Source: Sphaerulina vaccinii | Lineage: Eukaryota; Ascomycota; Dothideomycetes; Mycosphaerellales; Mycosphaerellaceae | Length of the DNA stretch: 64,000 nt | NCBI GenBank assembly: GCA_022570795.1 | Contig: JAKUDP010000002.1 | Location: 2,666,001 to 2,730,000 of the forward strand | Direction: 5' to 3' | Shown here: one piece after another, positions 51,748 through 63,278 of the stretch | Numbering within the stretch: position 1 is the first letter of the stretch | Layout: the number at the start of each line of letters is the position of its first letter | Notes under the pieces: model-generated | Seen by the model: only the letters and a program-made list of their open reading frames with translations | Databases searched by the model: none | What the model was told of the DNA's origin: nothing | Translations under genes and position numbers: made by a program

Positions 51748-52972
51748 ATAGCCTGATCACTTCTTCGACGCGTGAATACTTCTCTCCTTTCATCAATCAC
51801 TGCCATCCTTATTAGTTGAATCTACTTCGTCGCACTCATATTATGTTGTGGTATGTTCGATAGAAGAAGAGACGATGGAGTGTTGCTTGCCACCCCCGCT
51901 TGGCCGTATCCACCACGCCCACCCACGCCGGAGTGCCTCTACTGGGCGACGAGTATCAAGATCAAGAGCTGGCATTGCCATCGACAACCTCTCGCCAAGA
52001 TGTTGAGGCACACCATGTGAGAGGCTGGCAGAATTCCTCCACCATCAGCGTTGCTGGCTCGCGGCGTACATATACATGCGGTCCTGCCAGCCATACCAGT
52101 CTCGCAGGACATCTTTCGCGGCATTCTTCCTATATGTGGTATAGCAAATTGATAGGCCCCGAGGTTATCCATCATGCTGACCAGGATGGTATTCCAAACC
52201 ACACACCAAGATGCGGAGACTCCAGCGTTCAGACCCACTGTTCTCCAACTTCTCAACATCTCGACCACAGCATGTGAAGAGTCCGAGGCTTGAGTTTCTT
52301 GGTACTTGCGGGACATCCGTTCTCTTTGCCTAGTCAGGTAAAAAGGCCATGCACGACATCAGAGCTAGCATTAACCATCACATCAAGCTTGCAGCGATGT
52401 GGGAGCTTGTTGGAGCATTCGTTTCGACGACTCGCAGAGCTGTAAGCTTGCTGAAGCACTACAGATTTTGATGTCGAACCGTACCAAACAGCGCAACTCG
52501 GAACGACAAGCGTGTACACCGTCGCTCACTAACACTCACATTTCCTGTAGCAGACTCGAGCTCACTGGTCAACTCGCAAACGTGCTATCAGAGTTCTTCG
52601 TAGCACACAGTCTGACAGGACTGACAGAAGCCAAGATGTCAACCATCACCTGTGGTGAGGGCCTGTCGGCCGGTTGCCGGACAGCAATGCATCAACATGG
52701 CTAGGATGGGTAGCCGCCGTCCTGATCTAATGCACGCCGCGAACCTCAATCACTAAGGCTCTGACGACACTCCTAAGGATCACCGAGGCGGCGTCGTATA
52801 GACGGACTATGGTTGCTTCCAGATGTGAGATCGTGGCTTACTCTAATGCCTACCTTCTCGCAGCACTCTCATTGAGCCTCCTCTTGCTCCGATCTCAGCC
52901 TCCAACGACACAGAGCAGCACGAGCTCAACAGGAACAGCGACTGAGCTAGATCCGAAAGAAAGTCCATCAAG
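51748..52972. other. 1.2 kb intergenic region, no supported gene
   Basis: Frames up to 125 codons on both strands (51900-52277, 51939-52316) overlap and carry no motif. The right end is the leader and promoter of the small secreted repeat protein. Confidence 0.45.
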
Positions 52973-53326
52973 ATGAAGGTCGCCACCATCATCTCGTTCT
53001 GCGCTGCAGCATGTCTTGCTGCACCAGTCGCCGACGATTACAAGCCTGGCTACTTCAGACCAACCCGAACACTCAACCAGAGGGCCGAAGTGTCGTCCAT
53101 TCCAAAGTCGGAGGTTTCCAATATTCCTTCATCACCACAAGTCTCGAACATCCCGAGCTCACCACAAGTCTCCAACATCCCCAGCTCGCCACAAGTATCG
53201 AACATTCCCAGCAGTACAAAGACGAAAGTCAAGTCGAAGCCAAAGTCCAAGGTTTGGGTAGGCAAGCAACACGTTGAGCGAGCGGCGGATCCGGAAGATT
53301 GGTTGAACAGTCACGAGTGGGCTTAG
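52973..53326 (+). CDS. small secreted tandem-repeat protein
   Basis: Single exon of 117 aa. Residues 1-17 (MKVATIISFCAAACLAA) are a signal peptide. After PVADDYKPGYFRPTRTLNQR come near-perfect repeats of VSNIPSSPQ, a 9-residue unit repeated four times (53,103-53,214), then a Lys-rich KTKVKSKPKSKVW stretch and an acidic/Trp tail. No Cys remains in the mature part. The third base varies between repeat copies while the amino acids are kept, which speaks for selection at protein level. The family is not recognised. It may be a secreted effector-like or wall protein; the repeats are not flanked by KR sites, so Kex2 processing is not obvious. Confidence 0.65.
   Translation: MKVATIISFCAAACLAAPVADDYKPGYFRPTRTLNQRAEVSSIPKSEVSNIPSSPQVSNIPSSPQVSNIPSSPQVSNIPSSTKTKVKSKPKSKVWVGKQHVERAADPEDWLNSHEWA
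53103..53214 (+). repeat. 27-base tandem repeat coding VSNIPSSPQ
   Basis: About four copies, differing mostly at synonymous positions (CAAGTCTCGAAC, CAAGTCTCCAAC, CAAGTATCGAAC). The last unit diverges into STK. Confidence 0.75.
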
Positions 53327-54267
53327 AAAAAGATGAGCATGATGAAAACGACGAGTTAAAAATGGGCATATTGGCGCTTGGCGCCTCTTTCGTATTCGAT
53401 CTTGGGCCTGGGATGTTATGGGAGCATTAGAGAGGGTTGTACAGGACTTCCCACTTCATCGATCACGACTTTGCGCTGGATGCTACAGAAGATCACCACC
53501 TCATCCTCGTTCTTGGCATACTTTCGATCTCAGGCGCACGAGACTGGGCGATCCGCTGCATATCCACTCCTTAGATTTCGATTCTTGCCGAAGGTTATGC
53601 GACGAAGAAGTGCGTAGGCGTGGTGGCACCAACACAGACATTGTATCTAGCAATATCAGACTTGCAATGGACAAAACGTCAGCTGCTTAGTACGAAAGTC
53701 TCAATATTGGAAAGAATACGCTGCATCGTGTTACTGATGCACTCAAAGTTGGAGCTGTCGATTTGCACTTACAAGCAGGATGAAATGATCAGGAGCATCA
53801 AATTCGTGAGCGTGATGAGCTATGATGGGATGGTGCGTATCCGAACTCCTGTATGCGCACGACACCTGCTCACACTGCCCAGGCTCCGTCGCCACTTGTT
53901 GCTAGTCACTTGAATCATGAGCACCTCTATGATTGGTAGCAACAACCTCACATTCTTGACTTCGAGGGCAGAGAGTCCAAGGTTTAGGCTGATCAGTACG
54001 ATCTCGTTGGCATTGCTGACCAAGGCCATAGTGAATAAATGTGGGCACGGACCTCAAGGCAACACTCGACCACAGTAACAATATCACTCCACTTCACTTG
54101 CATCGGATGCAGTCAACTCTGATTCCTTCGACACTCCTCTTCACGAACTTACTACGACAACCTCCATTAACAACACATCGCAATAGCTTCCTCCGTCATC
54201 ACATGGCAAAGACTTCCACATCATAACAACTCCACTCAACATCACATCGCAAAATTCAAATTTGAAA
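53327..54267. other. intergenic, no supported gene
   Basis: About 940 bases: 3' region of the small secreted protein and promoter of the next gene. The open frames have no features. Confidence 0.45.
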
Positions 54268-54834
54268 ATGCCTCCCAAGAGACGCAAGCAAAGCGAAGTC
54301 GACAACGACACCTACGTGCCTCGACCTCCACAGACTCGCGCAAAGAAGGTCAAGACCACTACCTCCTTGAGCTCGAAGAAGAATGCAGTCAAGTCGCCAC
54401 CTCAACCACGGAAGCCAAGTCTACCACGCGACCCACACGCTCTCCTCGCTCGAGTCCAGCACAATTTCAGCATCGCGATGTCAGAGCGCAGAAAAGGAAG
54501 CGAAGCTCTGAACGACGCACAACAGACCCGCACCAACGTCATTCGAGTTCGCGACTGGGCTCAAGCTGTCAATGGTCTAAACTCCAACAAGGCCAACGAG
54601 GCGGAAGTGAAGGTTGCAGAGGCCGACGACGAGGTCGCACGCGTGAAGAAATGGTATGCGGCATTATGGGCAACGGAGACGGCAGTGGGCAAGGAGATGA
54701 ATGAGCTGCTCGCGGAGGTGAAGGCTTTGGATCAGGCAAAGATCCGAGGTAGCAGCGGTGGAAGAGTCGAGGTGGCGGGTTGGAGCAAAGGCGCAGGGCC
54801 AGAAGGGTTCGTTCGGACCTCAGGATTGTGGTGA
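54268..54834 (+). CDS. uncharacterised basic coiled-coil protein
   Basis: Single exon, 188 aa, ATG 54268 (an in-frame TTG lies six bases before). The N-terminal 60 residues are very basic and Pro-rich (PPKRRKQSEVDND, RAKKVKTTTSLSSKKN), like a nuclear localisation or DNA-binding tail. Residues about 65-160 are Ala/Glu/Lys-rich with heptad-like spacing (ANEAEVKVAEADDEVARVKK, TAVGKEMNELLAEVKALDQA), which suggests a coiled coil. The end is Gly-rich with a WSKGAGPEGFVRTSGLW motif. I do not recognise the family. A nuclear role is inferred from composition only. Confidence 0.55.
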   Translation: MPPKRRKQSEVDNDTYVPRPPQTRAKKVKTTTSLSSKKNAVKSPPQPRKPSLPRDPHALLARVQHNFSIAMSERRKGSEALNDAQQTRTNVIRVRDWAQAVNGLNSNKANEAEVKVAEADDEVARVKKWYAALWATETAVGKEMNELLAEVKALDQAKIRGSSGGRVEVAGWSKGAGPEGFVRTSGLW

Positions 54835-55043
54835 ACTGCATCATGGGCGGACTTGGAAGGTATCCGGAAGGCGATCAGAGATACTGATGATGAGCATTCG
54901 GCGAAAGTGCTCCAGACTGAGGTCATCAGAGGCGCAGCACTCAGTTTGGACATGCCCAGAAGGCGTCAGTGATGGAGTAGATAAAGCTTCAGCAGGGTGA
55001 AGCACACTTGGCAATCATAAAGTTGTACTGGCATGTTCACACG

Positions 55044-56628
55044 CTAGACGCTTTCACTATCACTTACACTGTGCTTGCCAAGTGAGCCGCTAGAGCGAGC
55101 CTTCTCAGAAGCAGCAGAATTCGTAGCCACAGTAGCGCTCCTCTTCCTGCGCATCAACATCCAGGCCAACAAGCCGATAATGGCCACCACCGCAAGAGTG
55201 ACGCCCGCGCCAATACCTCCACCTGCAGCAGCCGAGAGACCACTGCCGCTGCTGCCTTTAGTATTTTGACTGATCGATGCTCCCTCCTGCCCCGATGTAG
55301 CATTAGCGCTTACGCAGAAGTCCGCCAGGCTTCCGCATCGCTGACACCACGCCTCAACACTGGGCACTGCCTGCTCTTCTAATCCATTCCTGAACGTGCC
55401 ATAAATCATGCCTCCGTCTGCTGCCGTGTCCAGTCCAGCAAGCGGATAAGCAGTCAACTCAGCGGTGGCGTCTGTACCATTGCGGAACAGAAACCTGATC
55501 AATAACTCATCGTTCACATTCGCATCTTCTGGGAATGTTGCATTGTCCGCTTCAGAGTAGAGCTCGAAAGCCATGGTACTAGCGTACTTGGGTAGACCGG
55601 TAAAGTTTGCATTCTCAGCTGGCAAGCCCATGATACCGAAGAATGCGAGGAACGTATCGTAGGAGCCGGTCATGAGAGAGAACTTCGTCGCAGCTTGATC
55701 GTCCACTACGGATGCGATCTGTCGCAGGATGCCGCCGAGCAGGGATGCGCCACCGATAGATCGATCGGCCTCAGAAGAGTTGTAGTTCATGTCTGCAAAT
55801 CAAGGTCAGTTCATATCAGACCGTAGCTTGATTTCCACTTACTCCACTCCCATTGATCAGCCAAGTATCTTGCTTCTGTTAGATTCTCTTCCGTAATCTG
55901 GTCAGCTACACTGGCATTGTGTATCTTGGCTGTATTCAACAAATCGAAAACATCGTAAGCTCTGGCATACGTGACGTTCTCTGCGCCCAGGGTCGGCCCT
56001 AAGAGAGCCTGGAATTGAGAGTAGAAGTCCCTGGTGTCCGAGAGAGTAGTTTGATACTCTTGGCTCTGGCGATAGCTTCTCGAAGCACGTGTGTAGGCCG
56101 GACATTCGTCATCTCCTTTTAGCCAGATCGTATCAGGAGCATTCTCAGCTTCACCTTGGATATGGATGTATTGATAGCTATCAAGTGGAGCTTCTGTAGT
56201 TGTTCCATTAACGAGCTCCTCAGTCGCCAGGTCAGAATTGAGAGTTGCGAGAGAAGGATATAATCCTTGGAGAAAGTTGTTCGCAGTCTGGAAGAGCACT
56301 GATTGATCAGGCGCTGAAGCCCAGAGCTGTGTGTGATCTGCTCGATCTGTTGAGACCCCGCTGATCTGTGAAGGCGAGCCGGACGAGATGTAGAGATCTC
56401 GGTAGAAGGCGCCGGAGTTGTAGCATTGTTGGGCGCCGAGATTGGTCATTTGGTAGCCTGGATAGACCTTTGATGTGCCTATACTGTGTCAGCTCCCTAC
56501 CCATATGCTGTTCCACGATGTCGAGACTGACGATCACCATGTCGACTGAAGACTACCACACTGTGGACAGTCCTGCCTATGACAGGAACCACTAGGATAG
56601 CACTGAGAAGAGTGACAAACGAGAGCAT
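55044..56628 (-). CDS. membrane-anchored histidine acid phosphatase family protein
   Basis: Exons 56628-56532, 56478-55843 and 55792-55044 encode 493 aa. A signal peptide (MLSFVTLLSAILVVPVIG) is followed by VVVFSRHGDR. The catalytic RHG box lies at the first junction: the last Arg codon is split by the 53-base intron (GTCAGT...TATAG), and exon 2 goes on TSKVYPGYQMTNLGAQQCYN. The second active-site block, HD in most family members, reads MTGSYDTFLAFFG here, so the proton-donor His is Tyr. Near the C-terminus a transmembrane segment (GAGVTLAVVAIIGLLAWML) and RRKR stop-transfer precede a Ser-rich cytosolic tail. This suggests a cell-surface protein; activity is uncertain given the changed HD motif. 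Confidence 0.82.
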
Positions 56629-57194
56629 GACTGTCAGAGGCTGTGTTTAAGGATCGAGATAAGATCGTGAAGCTCGACTGCAGCCGGCAGACAGCCCATA
56701 TATGCACTGTTCGCCAAGTCAATAGCTGATAGACGCTGCTTCATACGATGGCCCTGCATGTGAGTTGCCCACTGATGTCGGCCACTTTTCGTGGGCCAAG
56801 TCCAGTCGAAGCTGGGCACTATCCTTGGCGTGGAATTGATGAAGTGCACGTCCAGCAGACAAAGTGCTCGCTATGGACTTTCTGAGCTCATGGAAGCTGT
56901 TGTCGACTCACAGTCCAGCAGTCGTGCATCCATCGTGTTGTAGGGACCCTTGAATGAGAAAGCGAGCATTGTTGGAGTGATTTTCCGTGATGTCTGGGCA
57001 ATTCTCATACCTCGCTTAGTCTTCACCAATTGGGAAGGCAGCACCGAGCTATCAGGATTCTCTGGGAGAAGCTCTTCTGCTCTGCCTCAGATCCTGCAAG
57101 CTATGTAAGCAGAGTCAGTGTACGTAGATAAGACAGCCGGCAGTAACCATCTCCACAGCTCTGATCTACCCATTGCGCTCCATCTTCCTTACAA
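56629..57194. other. intergenic, no supported gene
   Basis: About 570 bases: acid phosphatase promoter and 3' region of the sugar transporter. Nothing recognised. Confidence 0.45.
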
Positions 57195-59238
57195 TCATAT
57201 CTGTTTGACATGTCCCTTAAGCTGAACAACAGCCTCCATCTGGGCCTCAGCATCGGTCCTAGTTCTAGACCATCGCCATGCTGGAACTTTTCGTTCGTAT
57301 AGTTCATCGATTTCGGCGGCGGATCTGCCTTTGGTCTCAGGCACGTATAGCCACATAATAATGCAAATAGGCACAGAGAAGGCACCGTACACGAAGCCAG
57401 CCTTGAGCGACATGTGGAGCAACATAGGCGGAGTTGCGTAGCTTGATGAAGTAGTATTAGCATCAAGATATGACAATGCATATACACTCTGAGATCTCCT
57501 TACCAAGTCGCGATGCCTAAGATGGAGTTCATGAAGAAGGTGATGGGCCCAGTCTTCACTCGCAGAAGTGCGGTTGGCAGTTCCGCTGAGAAGAGGTAGT
57601 ATGACTATGCGAAGTCATTGTTAGTACATTCAAATCGCGCTGCTAGTCCATTAAGGCAGAAGGCAGAGTACTCACTAGCGAAATGATCTGGAACGAGTAC
57701 GTCCAGAAGCAGCAAATCACCAACTACAACCTGGTCAGCTTCCTATCGAAGAATAGAATCTCAAACCTACGAGAGCTGCTCCAGCCTTTTTGTTGCCTGT
57801 TGTTGCACCAGTCCAGTATAGCGCCCCCACAATGAAAAGGACGACGACGACCAATGTTTGACATGAGTTGACGATAGTGCGTCGCCCGAGTTTGTCGGTG
57901 GATAGAGACCACATAGCCACAGCCAGGAGGTTCACGCAGCTGGAGTGAGGTAAGCGTCAGTTCCATGTTCGTGGATCAAAAGTCATGACCACCAACCTCA
58001 GAATCAGTTGTCCCAGAAACGGGTCTTCAAGACCGACTAGGGAGAAGAAGTCTATCACGTACTATTAGCCAAAGTCTGTCCCCAGCAAAGAAGAATTTCC
58101 ATGTACTCACATGTCGAGTAGGTGTTGATGATAGCAAGTCCACAAAGCTGCGTTGCGCAACTTAGCACGATACAAATAAGTGTCCGTTTCTGACAACCTT
58201 GTTAGTGTCTGTAGCAAGAGCATGTCTGTAGAACTGATTGCCACTTACCAAATTGACACCTCTAAACACATCCCTAAAGGATGGCTTCTCCTGATTGATC
58301 GCTTGTTCATGCTCGATCGTCCTGACAATAATGCCATACTCCTCTTCAAAATCATATCCCTCGACACCGCCAAAGAGCGAGCGTAGACACTTCATCGCCT
58401 TTTCCTTCTCACCACGTCGTGCATGATACCAGGGTGACTCGGGTATGAAGGTCCAAAAGATGATCATCAGACCAATCGGTGCCCAAAGGATCCTCATCGC
58501 CAGGAGGTAGTTGTCTGGATGTTTCTTGTTGAGTTGTTGCATCATGATGGCCACCACGATACCGCCGATATTACTCCACACTTGCTGGAAAGTCACCATA
58601 CCGCCGCGTATTCTGTTCGGAGTGATTTCCATCACATACACTTGGCAGACGATTTGGAGGACGCCAATGCCAGCTCCATTGCATAACTTTGCGAGCGCCC
58701 ATGTTGAGGGCGTTTTGGCTGTGTTCAGGAATACGCACCCAACGACGAGCCATACCCAAGCCACGTAAAAGGAAGCCTTGCGACCGAATCGATCTGCGAA
58801 CCACCAGATGTAGGTGAATGTGACAAGTTGACCAACATTCAGTAACGCGCTCCAAGTAGATACCCAAGTCGGGTCGAGAGCTCTGACACCAGCCTCTTCA
58901 TGGTTTCCGAATTGCTTGATGAAGCCCGCGTTGGCGATGACAGAGCCTCCAGCATTAAGCTCGAATCCTTCGCACACGTAGCCCGTGTATACTGCGAGCG
59001 ACACTAGGACCACACGCTTGAATACCCACAAGGTACGGGGAATGGACAACTCATCGTATCTTGACTTGACGAGGCCGTAGCTGTCGATCTTGCTGTGGTC
59101 TAATGTAAGTGTTGGGTCGAGATCTTCGCCGATCGCTTCGAGACAAATCGCTTCGTTCTTCTTGTCGTCTGGGGAGGCCATGCTGTCGAATGTGAGCAGC
59201 TGCAGAAAAGCAGGCACGCGATACTCTGGTGAGGCCAT
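57195..59238 (-). CDS. MFS sugar transporter, maltose/glycoside-permease-like
   Basis: Seven exons keep the frame: 59238-58249, 58189-58111, 58051-57997, 57939-57771, 57723-57676, 57604-57504 and 57441-57195 (562 aa). Sugar-porter signatures are in place: WFADRFGRK between TM2 and TM3, FIPESPWYHARRGEKEKA after TM6, STDKLGRR in the second half, and the terminal VPETKGRSAAEIDELYE. VYTGYVCEGFELNAG and the overall length resemble fungal alpha-glucoside/MAL-type permeases. A second Met (59181) could also start the protein. The last intron uses a CATCAAG acceptor, the least certain border. The gene ends near, and reads in the same direction as, the rhamnosidase 266 bases away, which suggests uptake of a rhamnose-containing sugar. 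Confidence 0.85.
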
Positions 59239-59504
59239 TCACGAGGCTGAGCGGAGGTCTCTCATGATGTACCAACTTTGTGGAACTACAAGGACTGATT
59301 AGCCTGGCGTCTAGCGCCTGTTCGAGGTTTCACGCGCCAGCCGGCAGATCGATCATGTTAGAGTTGTACCGAGAGAAGTGGTAGCCAAGATGCAGTTGAC
59401 AGGCATCTCCATGTGGAGGTGTACAGATAACCAACCAGGATCTATTACGAGCATCAACCTACTCCGCATCTAAGTGCCTGTCAGACATGGTCCTATCCAT
59501 GCCC

Positions 59505-62273
59505 TCACGCGCTGCCAGTGTCTAGTCGAAAAGTTGATCGCCTCAACTTCGCCCGAGGTGGCCACTCGTCTTGCTTGAAAGAGCAAGAGAAACAGTGTTT
59601 GCCCGATCCAACTTCAATGGCCTTCTCCTCACCTTGTCCAGGCTTGCGCCACTCGGAGGGCAGAATGACAACAGCTGTCGTGTTCGGCGGAATGTTGAGC
59701 GTAAGCTGGAATGGCGTCTCGGTCTCGGTAAGCTTCCAGGAACATTCTACACGCCCGTACGGACTGTCGTATGTTGCTTCTGCACTGGTGATCGTTCCAC
59801 CTGGAACAGGTCGGACTTTGATCTTCTTCCAGCCTGGTTCGAGTGGGCTGATTCCAGCTACGGTCTTGTGCAGCCAATTGACGACCGATCCAAGTGCGTA
59901 ATGATTGAAACTTGTCATTTCACCGGGGTTGATCGAGCCATCTGGCAGCATACTGTCCCACCTTTCCCAGATCGTGGTTGCGCCCATCGTGATAGGATAA
60001 AGCCAAGAAGGGCAGCTCTTCTCCAGTAGCATTCGATAGGCAAGTTGATGGTTTCCATGATCGGATAGTGCGTGAGTGATAAGTGGCGTGCCAACGAATC
60101 CTGTGGCGATGCGATACCTTGCCAAGTGCACCAAATGCTCCAATCGATCTGTAGATGAAGTGATCTGGTCCTGATCTTCCAACAGTCCGAAGGCAAGAGC
60201 CAACGAATGTGCCGTCTGAGTATCACTGGCAAGAAGACCCGCAGGAGTGACATATTGGTGTCGGAATGCTGCCCTCACCTTTGTGGCCTCCTCCGAGTAA
60301 CGAGCCTCATCTTTCGCTTCACCAAGGATCGCGCTGACCTTTGTGATGGTCTCCATCACTCGAACCAGATAGGCATCTGCGACGAGCAGGCTGTCTGTAG
60401 CAGCTTTTCCGGGCTCATCGGGTGGGGCAGTCGGATCAAGCCAATCGCCAAATTGCCAGACGTTCTGATCCCACAAGCCATTCGCGCCTTTGGGTAGGCC
60501 CTGGTCAACCCATGCTTTCATGCTCGCGTACTGGGTACGTAGAAGTTCACAATCGCCTAAACTGATGTAGAGATCCCACGGCGTCAAGACTGTCACATCA
60601 TGCCATGCGCACTGCGGGTCTCGTGGATTGGTCTGTACACCACGTTTGGTGATTATATCGGGGACCACCATGCCTGGTACGCCACCTCTCCAGTCCTCGA
60701 GTTGTTCGGCAGAAACATCAGCAAGCCAACCCTTCAAGAACCCAGAGGTGTCGTAGAGAAAGCTCGCAGAAGGAGTGAACACTTGAATGTCTCCAGTCCA
60801 ACCTAATCGTTCATCTCGCTGAGGGCAGTCAGTTGGCACGGAGAGAAAATTGCCTTTCATACTCCATCTCGCGTTCTCGTGGAGTTGATTGACGAGTGGA
60901 TCAGAGCAGGAGAACCATCCCGTGCGAGTGATGTCGCTGTGCATGACGACAGCCTTGATCTGGTCAACAGTAGGCAGCCCAAGTGGAGCTGGCCAGCCAT
61001 CGACTTGGACGTATCGGAAGCCATGGAATGTGAACTTCGGTGACCACGTCTCGGGCTGAGTTTTGGACAATATGATGCTGTCCACTGGCTTCGCAGTTCT
61101 CAGCGTTCGAATACAGAGCTCACCGTTCTCCAGAACCTCTGCGTGGCTGAAAGTCAACTTGTCCCCCTCGAAACGACCGTAGGTCAAAGATGAGAGCTGG
61201 ACTTCAAGCTTTCCAGTCAAGTTCTGGCCAAAGTCAATGAGAGTATGGCCAGCGTCCGATTTCCATATCTTCACAGGTGAGATCCTCTCAATAGCTCTTA
61301 CAGGCGGCGCGTCCGGAGCGATGAGTGTCGCAAATGGCAGGGGCGCTTCATCTGCAGTCGTCCAAGAAGTCTCGTCGAATTTCGAGTCGGAAGCCCAACC
61401 CTTTCGCTCAAGCCGTGCATCATAGTCCTCACCATCGTAGATCTCGCTGCGAGTGGTGGCACTATGGCAGGACTTCCAGTCGTGGGGAGGGTTGAACTCA
61501 ATCATTCGGCCATCCTCGTCAAACACCTCCAGCTGTGCAAGGAAGCCCAACTTGTTGCCATAGTGGTAACGACCATCATTCCAGCCAAGACGTCCAGCGG
61601 ACCATCCTTCAGCAACTTCGACACCAAACACATTTGGCTTGTTGAGGTCCAGAGTTGGTGCAATGTCGAAGACCTGATACTGCAAGCGATGGCTATAGCT
61701 TGTCCAACCTGGAGCCATTTCTTCATTGCCAATCTGGTGGCCATTGATAGATGCTCTGTACAGTCCATGTGCTGTTATATATAGTCGTGCTTTCGAGATG
61801 CTCTTGAGCCCATCAGGAAAGGTGAAGCATCTCCGAAACAAAACAGGCCTGATCGGCCCATTCTTGCCAATTGCGAGCTCTGAAGATATCATCTTGGCAG
61901 TCCAGTCGCTGGCATCGAGCAAAGCAACCTCCACGAAAGTTGTGGCAGACCATGCCGTGCTGACAAAAGCTTGGGCTCCATTGACATCTGTTCCCGTACC
62001 GTATGCTCTGATACGGACCCAAGCGCGTTGGCGAGAGCAAAGGTCTGGCCCTGGCCATGGTACCAGAACGGAGTTTGAGCTTTTGACGTGGTATTCTTTG
62101 CCATCGTCTTCCATCGAAGCGCCGATTTTGATGTCGTAAGACTCCTGCAACCAGCTGGTACAGCCTGCGCCATCTGAGGAGAAGCGCCATGACAACCGTG
62201 GCCTGGCATGGCCAATCCCAAACCCATCAGGATGATGTTCGAATGATACTCGTGTGATCTGTATCGGAGCCAT
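59505..62273 (-). CDS. alpha-L-rhamnosidase, glycoside hydrolase family 78
   Basis: Single exon of 922 aa, ATG 62273. GH78 enzymes remove terminal L-rhamnose from flavonoid glycosides, saponins and pectic side chains. N-terminal beta-sandwich domains (residues 1-430) include RPRLSWRFSSDGAG and FRRCFTFP. The (alpha/alpha)6 catalytic barrel carries the signature PTDCPQRDERLGWTGD at about residues 478-493, which holds the catalytic acids. MGATTIWERWDSMLPDGSIN near residue 775 is the second conserved block with the Glu. There is no signal peptide, so the enzyme is probably intracellular and acts on imported glycosides. This fits the neighbouring sugar transporter. Confidence 0.92.
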   Translation of the reverse strand: MAPIQITRVSFEHHPDGFGIGHARPRLSWRFSSDGAGCTSWLQESYDIKIGASMEDDGKEYHVKSSNSVLVPWPGPDLCSRQRAWVRIRAYGTGTDVNGAQAFVSTAWSATTFVEVALLDASDWTAKMISSELAIGKNGPIRPVLFRRCFTFPDGLKSISKARLYITAHGLYRASINGHQIGNEEMAPGWTSYSHRLQYQVFDIAPTLDLNKPNVFGVEVAEGWSAGRLGWNDGRYHYGNKLGFLAQLEVFDEDGRMIEFNPPHDWKSCHSATTRSEIYDGEDYDARLERKGWASDSKFDETSWTTADEAPLPFATLIAPDAPPVRAIERISPVKIWKSDAGHTLIDFGQNLTGKLEVQLSSLTYGRFEGDKLTFSHAEVLENGELCIRTLRTAKPVDSIILSKTQPETWSPKFTFHGFRYVQVDGWPAPLGLPTVDQIKAVVMHSDITRTGWFSCSDPLVNQLHENARWSMKGNFLSVPTDCPQRDERLGWTGDIQVFTPSASFLYDTSGFLKGWLADVSAEQLEDWRGGVPGMVVPDIITKRGVQTNPRDPQCAWHDVTVLTPWDLYISLGDCELLRTQYASMKAWVDQGLPKGANGLWDQNVWQFGDWLDPTAPPDEPGKAATDSLLVADAYLVRVMETITKVSAILGEAKDEARYSEEATKVRAAFRHQYVTPAGLLASDTQTAHSLALAFGLLEDQDQITSSTDRLEHLVHLARYRIATGFVGTPLITHALSDHGNHQLAYRMLLEKSCPSWLYPITMGATTIWERWDSMLPDGSINPGEMTSFNHYALGSVVNWLHKTVAGISPLEPGWKKIKVRPVPGGTITSAEATYDSPYGRVECSWKLTETETPFQLTLNIPPNTTAVVILPSEWRKPGQGEEKAIEVGSGKHCFSCSFKQDEWPPRAKLRRSTFRLDTGSA

Positions 62274-63278
62274 CTTGAAAGTCTGGACGAGTTGTGAACT
62301 GTGGTAGGCTTGGAGCTTCTAATGCCAGAACGTAGATCGGACGAACGATGTTGTCTTGGAGGTTGTGGTCTCAATACTTGTATTGTGACGAATTCCAGAA
62401 GCCAAACGAAGTGTTCTGCGGTGCTCGTCCTGTCAATCCTTTCGTATGCAGCTCATTACGACCACTTGATGCCATCAGAGATTGTGACACGGCTTCGGCG
62501 ATGATTCCACCGAGCATGGCAGTTGTGATCTCATATGTTGCTGGGATGGAAGACCAGGACCCCAAGTCTAAGCAACAAGTCTGAGCTGAGTGTCGGAGGC
62601 GGGCTTTCAGGTCGCATTTCTCGCGTCCGTTCATACACTCGTGAATTAGAATCAAGCATGAGGACGACTCTGCAAATCTGTGAGCACAGCCAAGTTCAAA
62701 TACTTACGCGGTTACCAAGATTCTTCGTGCGACTGTCTCCAGTGTCGAAGCGTGCTGGCCAATACCTTAACGCAGCAGCGTAGCTGTCATCCACTGGACA
62801 AACCTATGATGGGGTTGTGTCTAGCGCGAGAGCATGAAGTCGAAGTCTTCAAGGAGAAGTTTGTCCACCCGCTCCAGTGCTCAAGGCAACGCCCGGCAGT
62901 CCTCAATATTCCCTTCGCTTGACTTGAGAGACGCACGCGCCAGGAACGACGCGTGAACGTCATCAAGCATCAATGACTTTCGTGCTTCGACCTGTTCAAC
63001 CAACAGCAAAGCATCGGCTTTGTGCCCGAAGCCAATGCAGCTAGGTCTGATGTACCAGAAGCGTCATCGTAGCCTGGCATGTCTCCGTGAGCAGTCTCGA
63101 CAGTTAGAGCTCCGCACTTCTGACAAGATGCGTCCTGCTGCACGACTACTTCCAGCTCGTACTCCAGTATCACTTGTCTCAATCGCAGCAAGAAGACAGT
63201 GTATATCGTACACTTCCAGACCAGTAATCAACCAGCAGCGTCCAGCTCCTCGAACACAACCATACACAACCATCCAGA
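62274..63278. other. 1.0 kb divergent intergenic region, no supported gene
   Basis: Between the rhamnosidase start (minus) and the NTF2-like gene (plus). It holds both promoters; short frames only. Confidence 0.45.
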
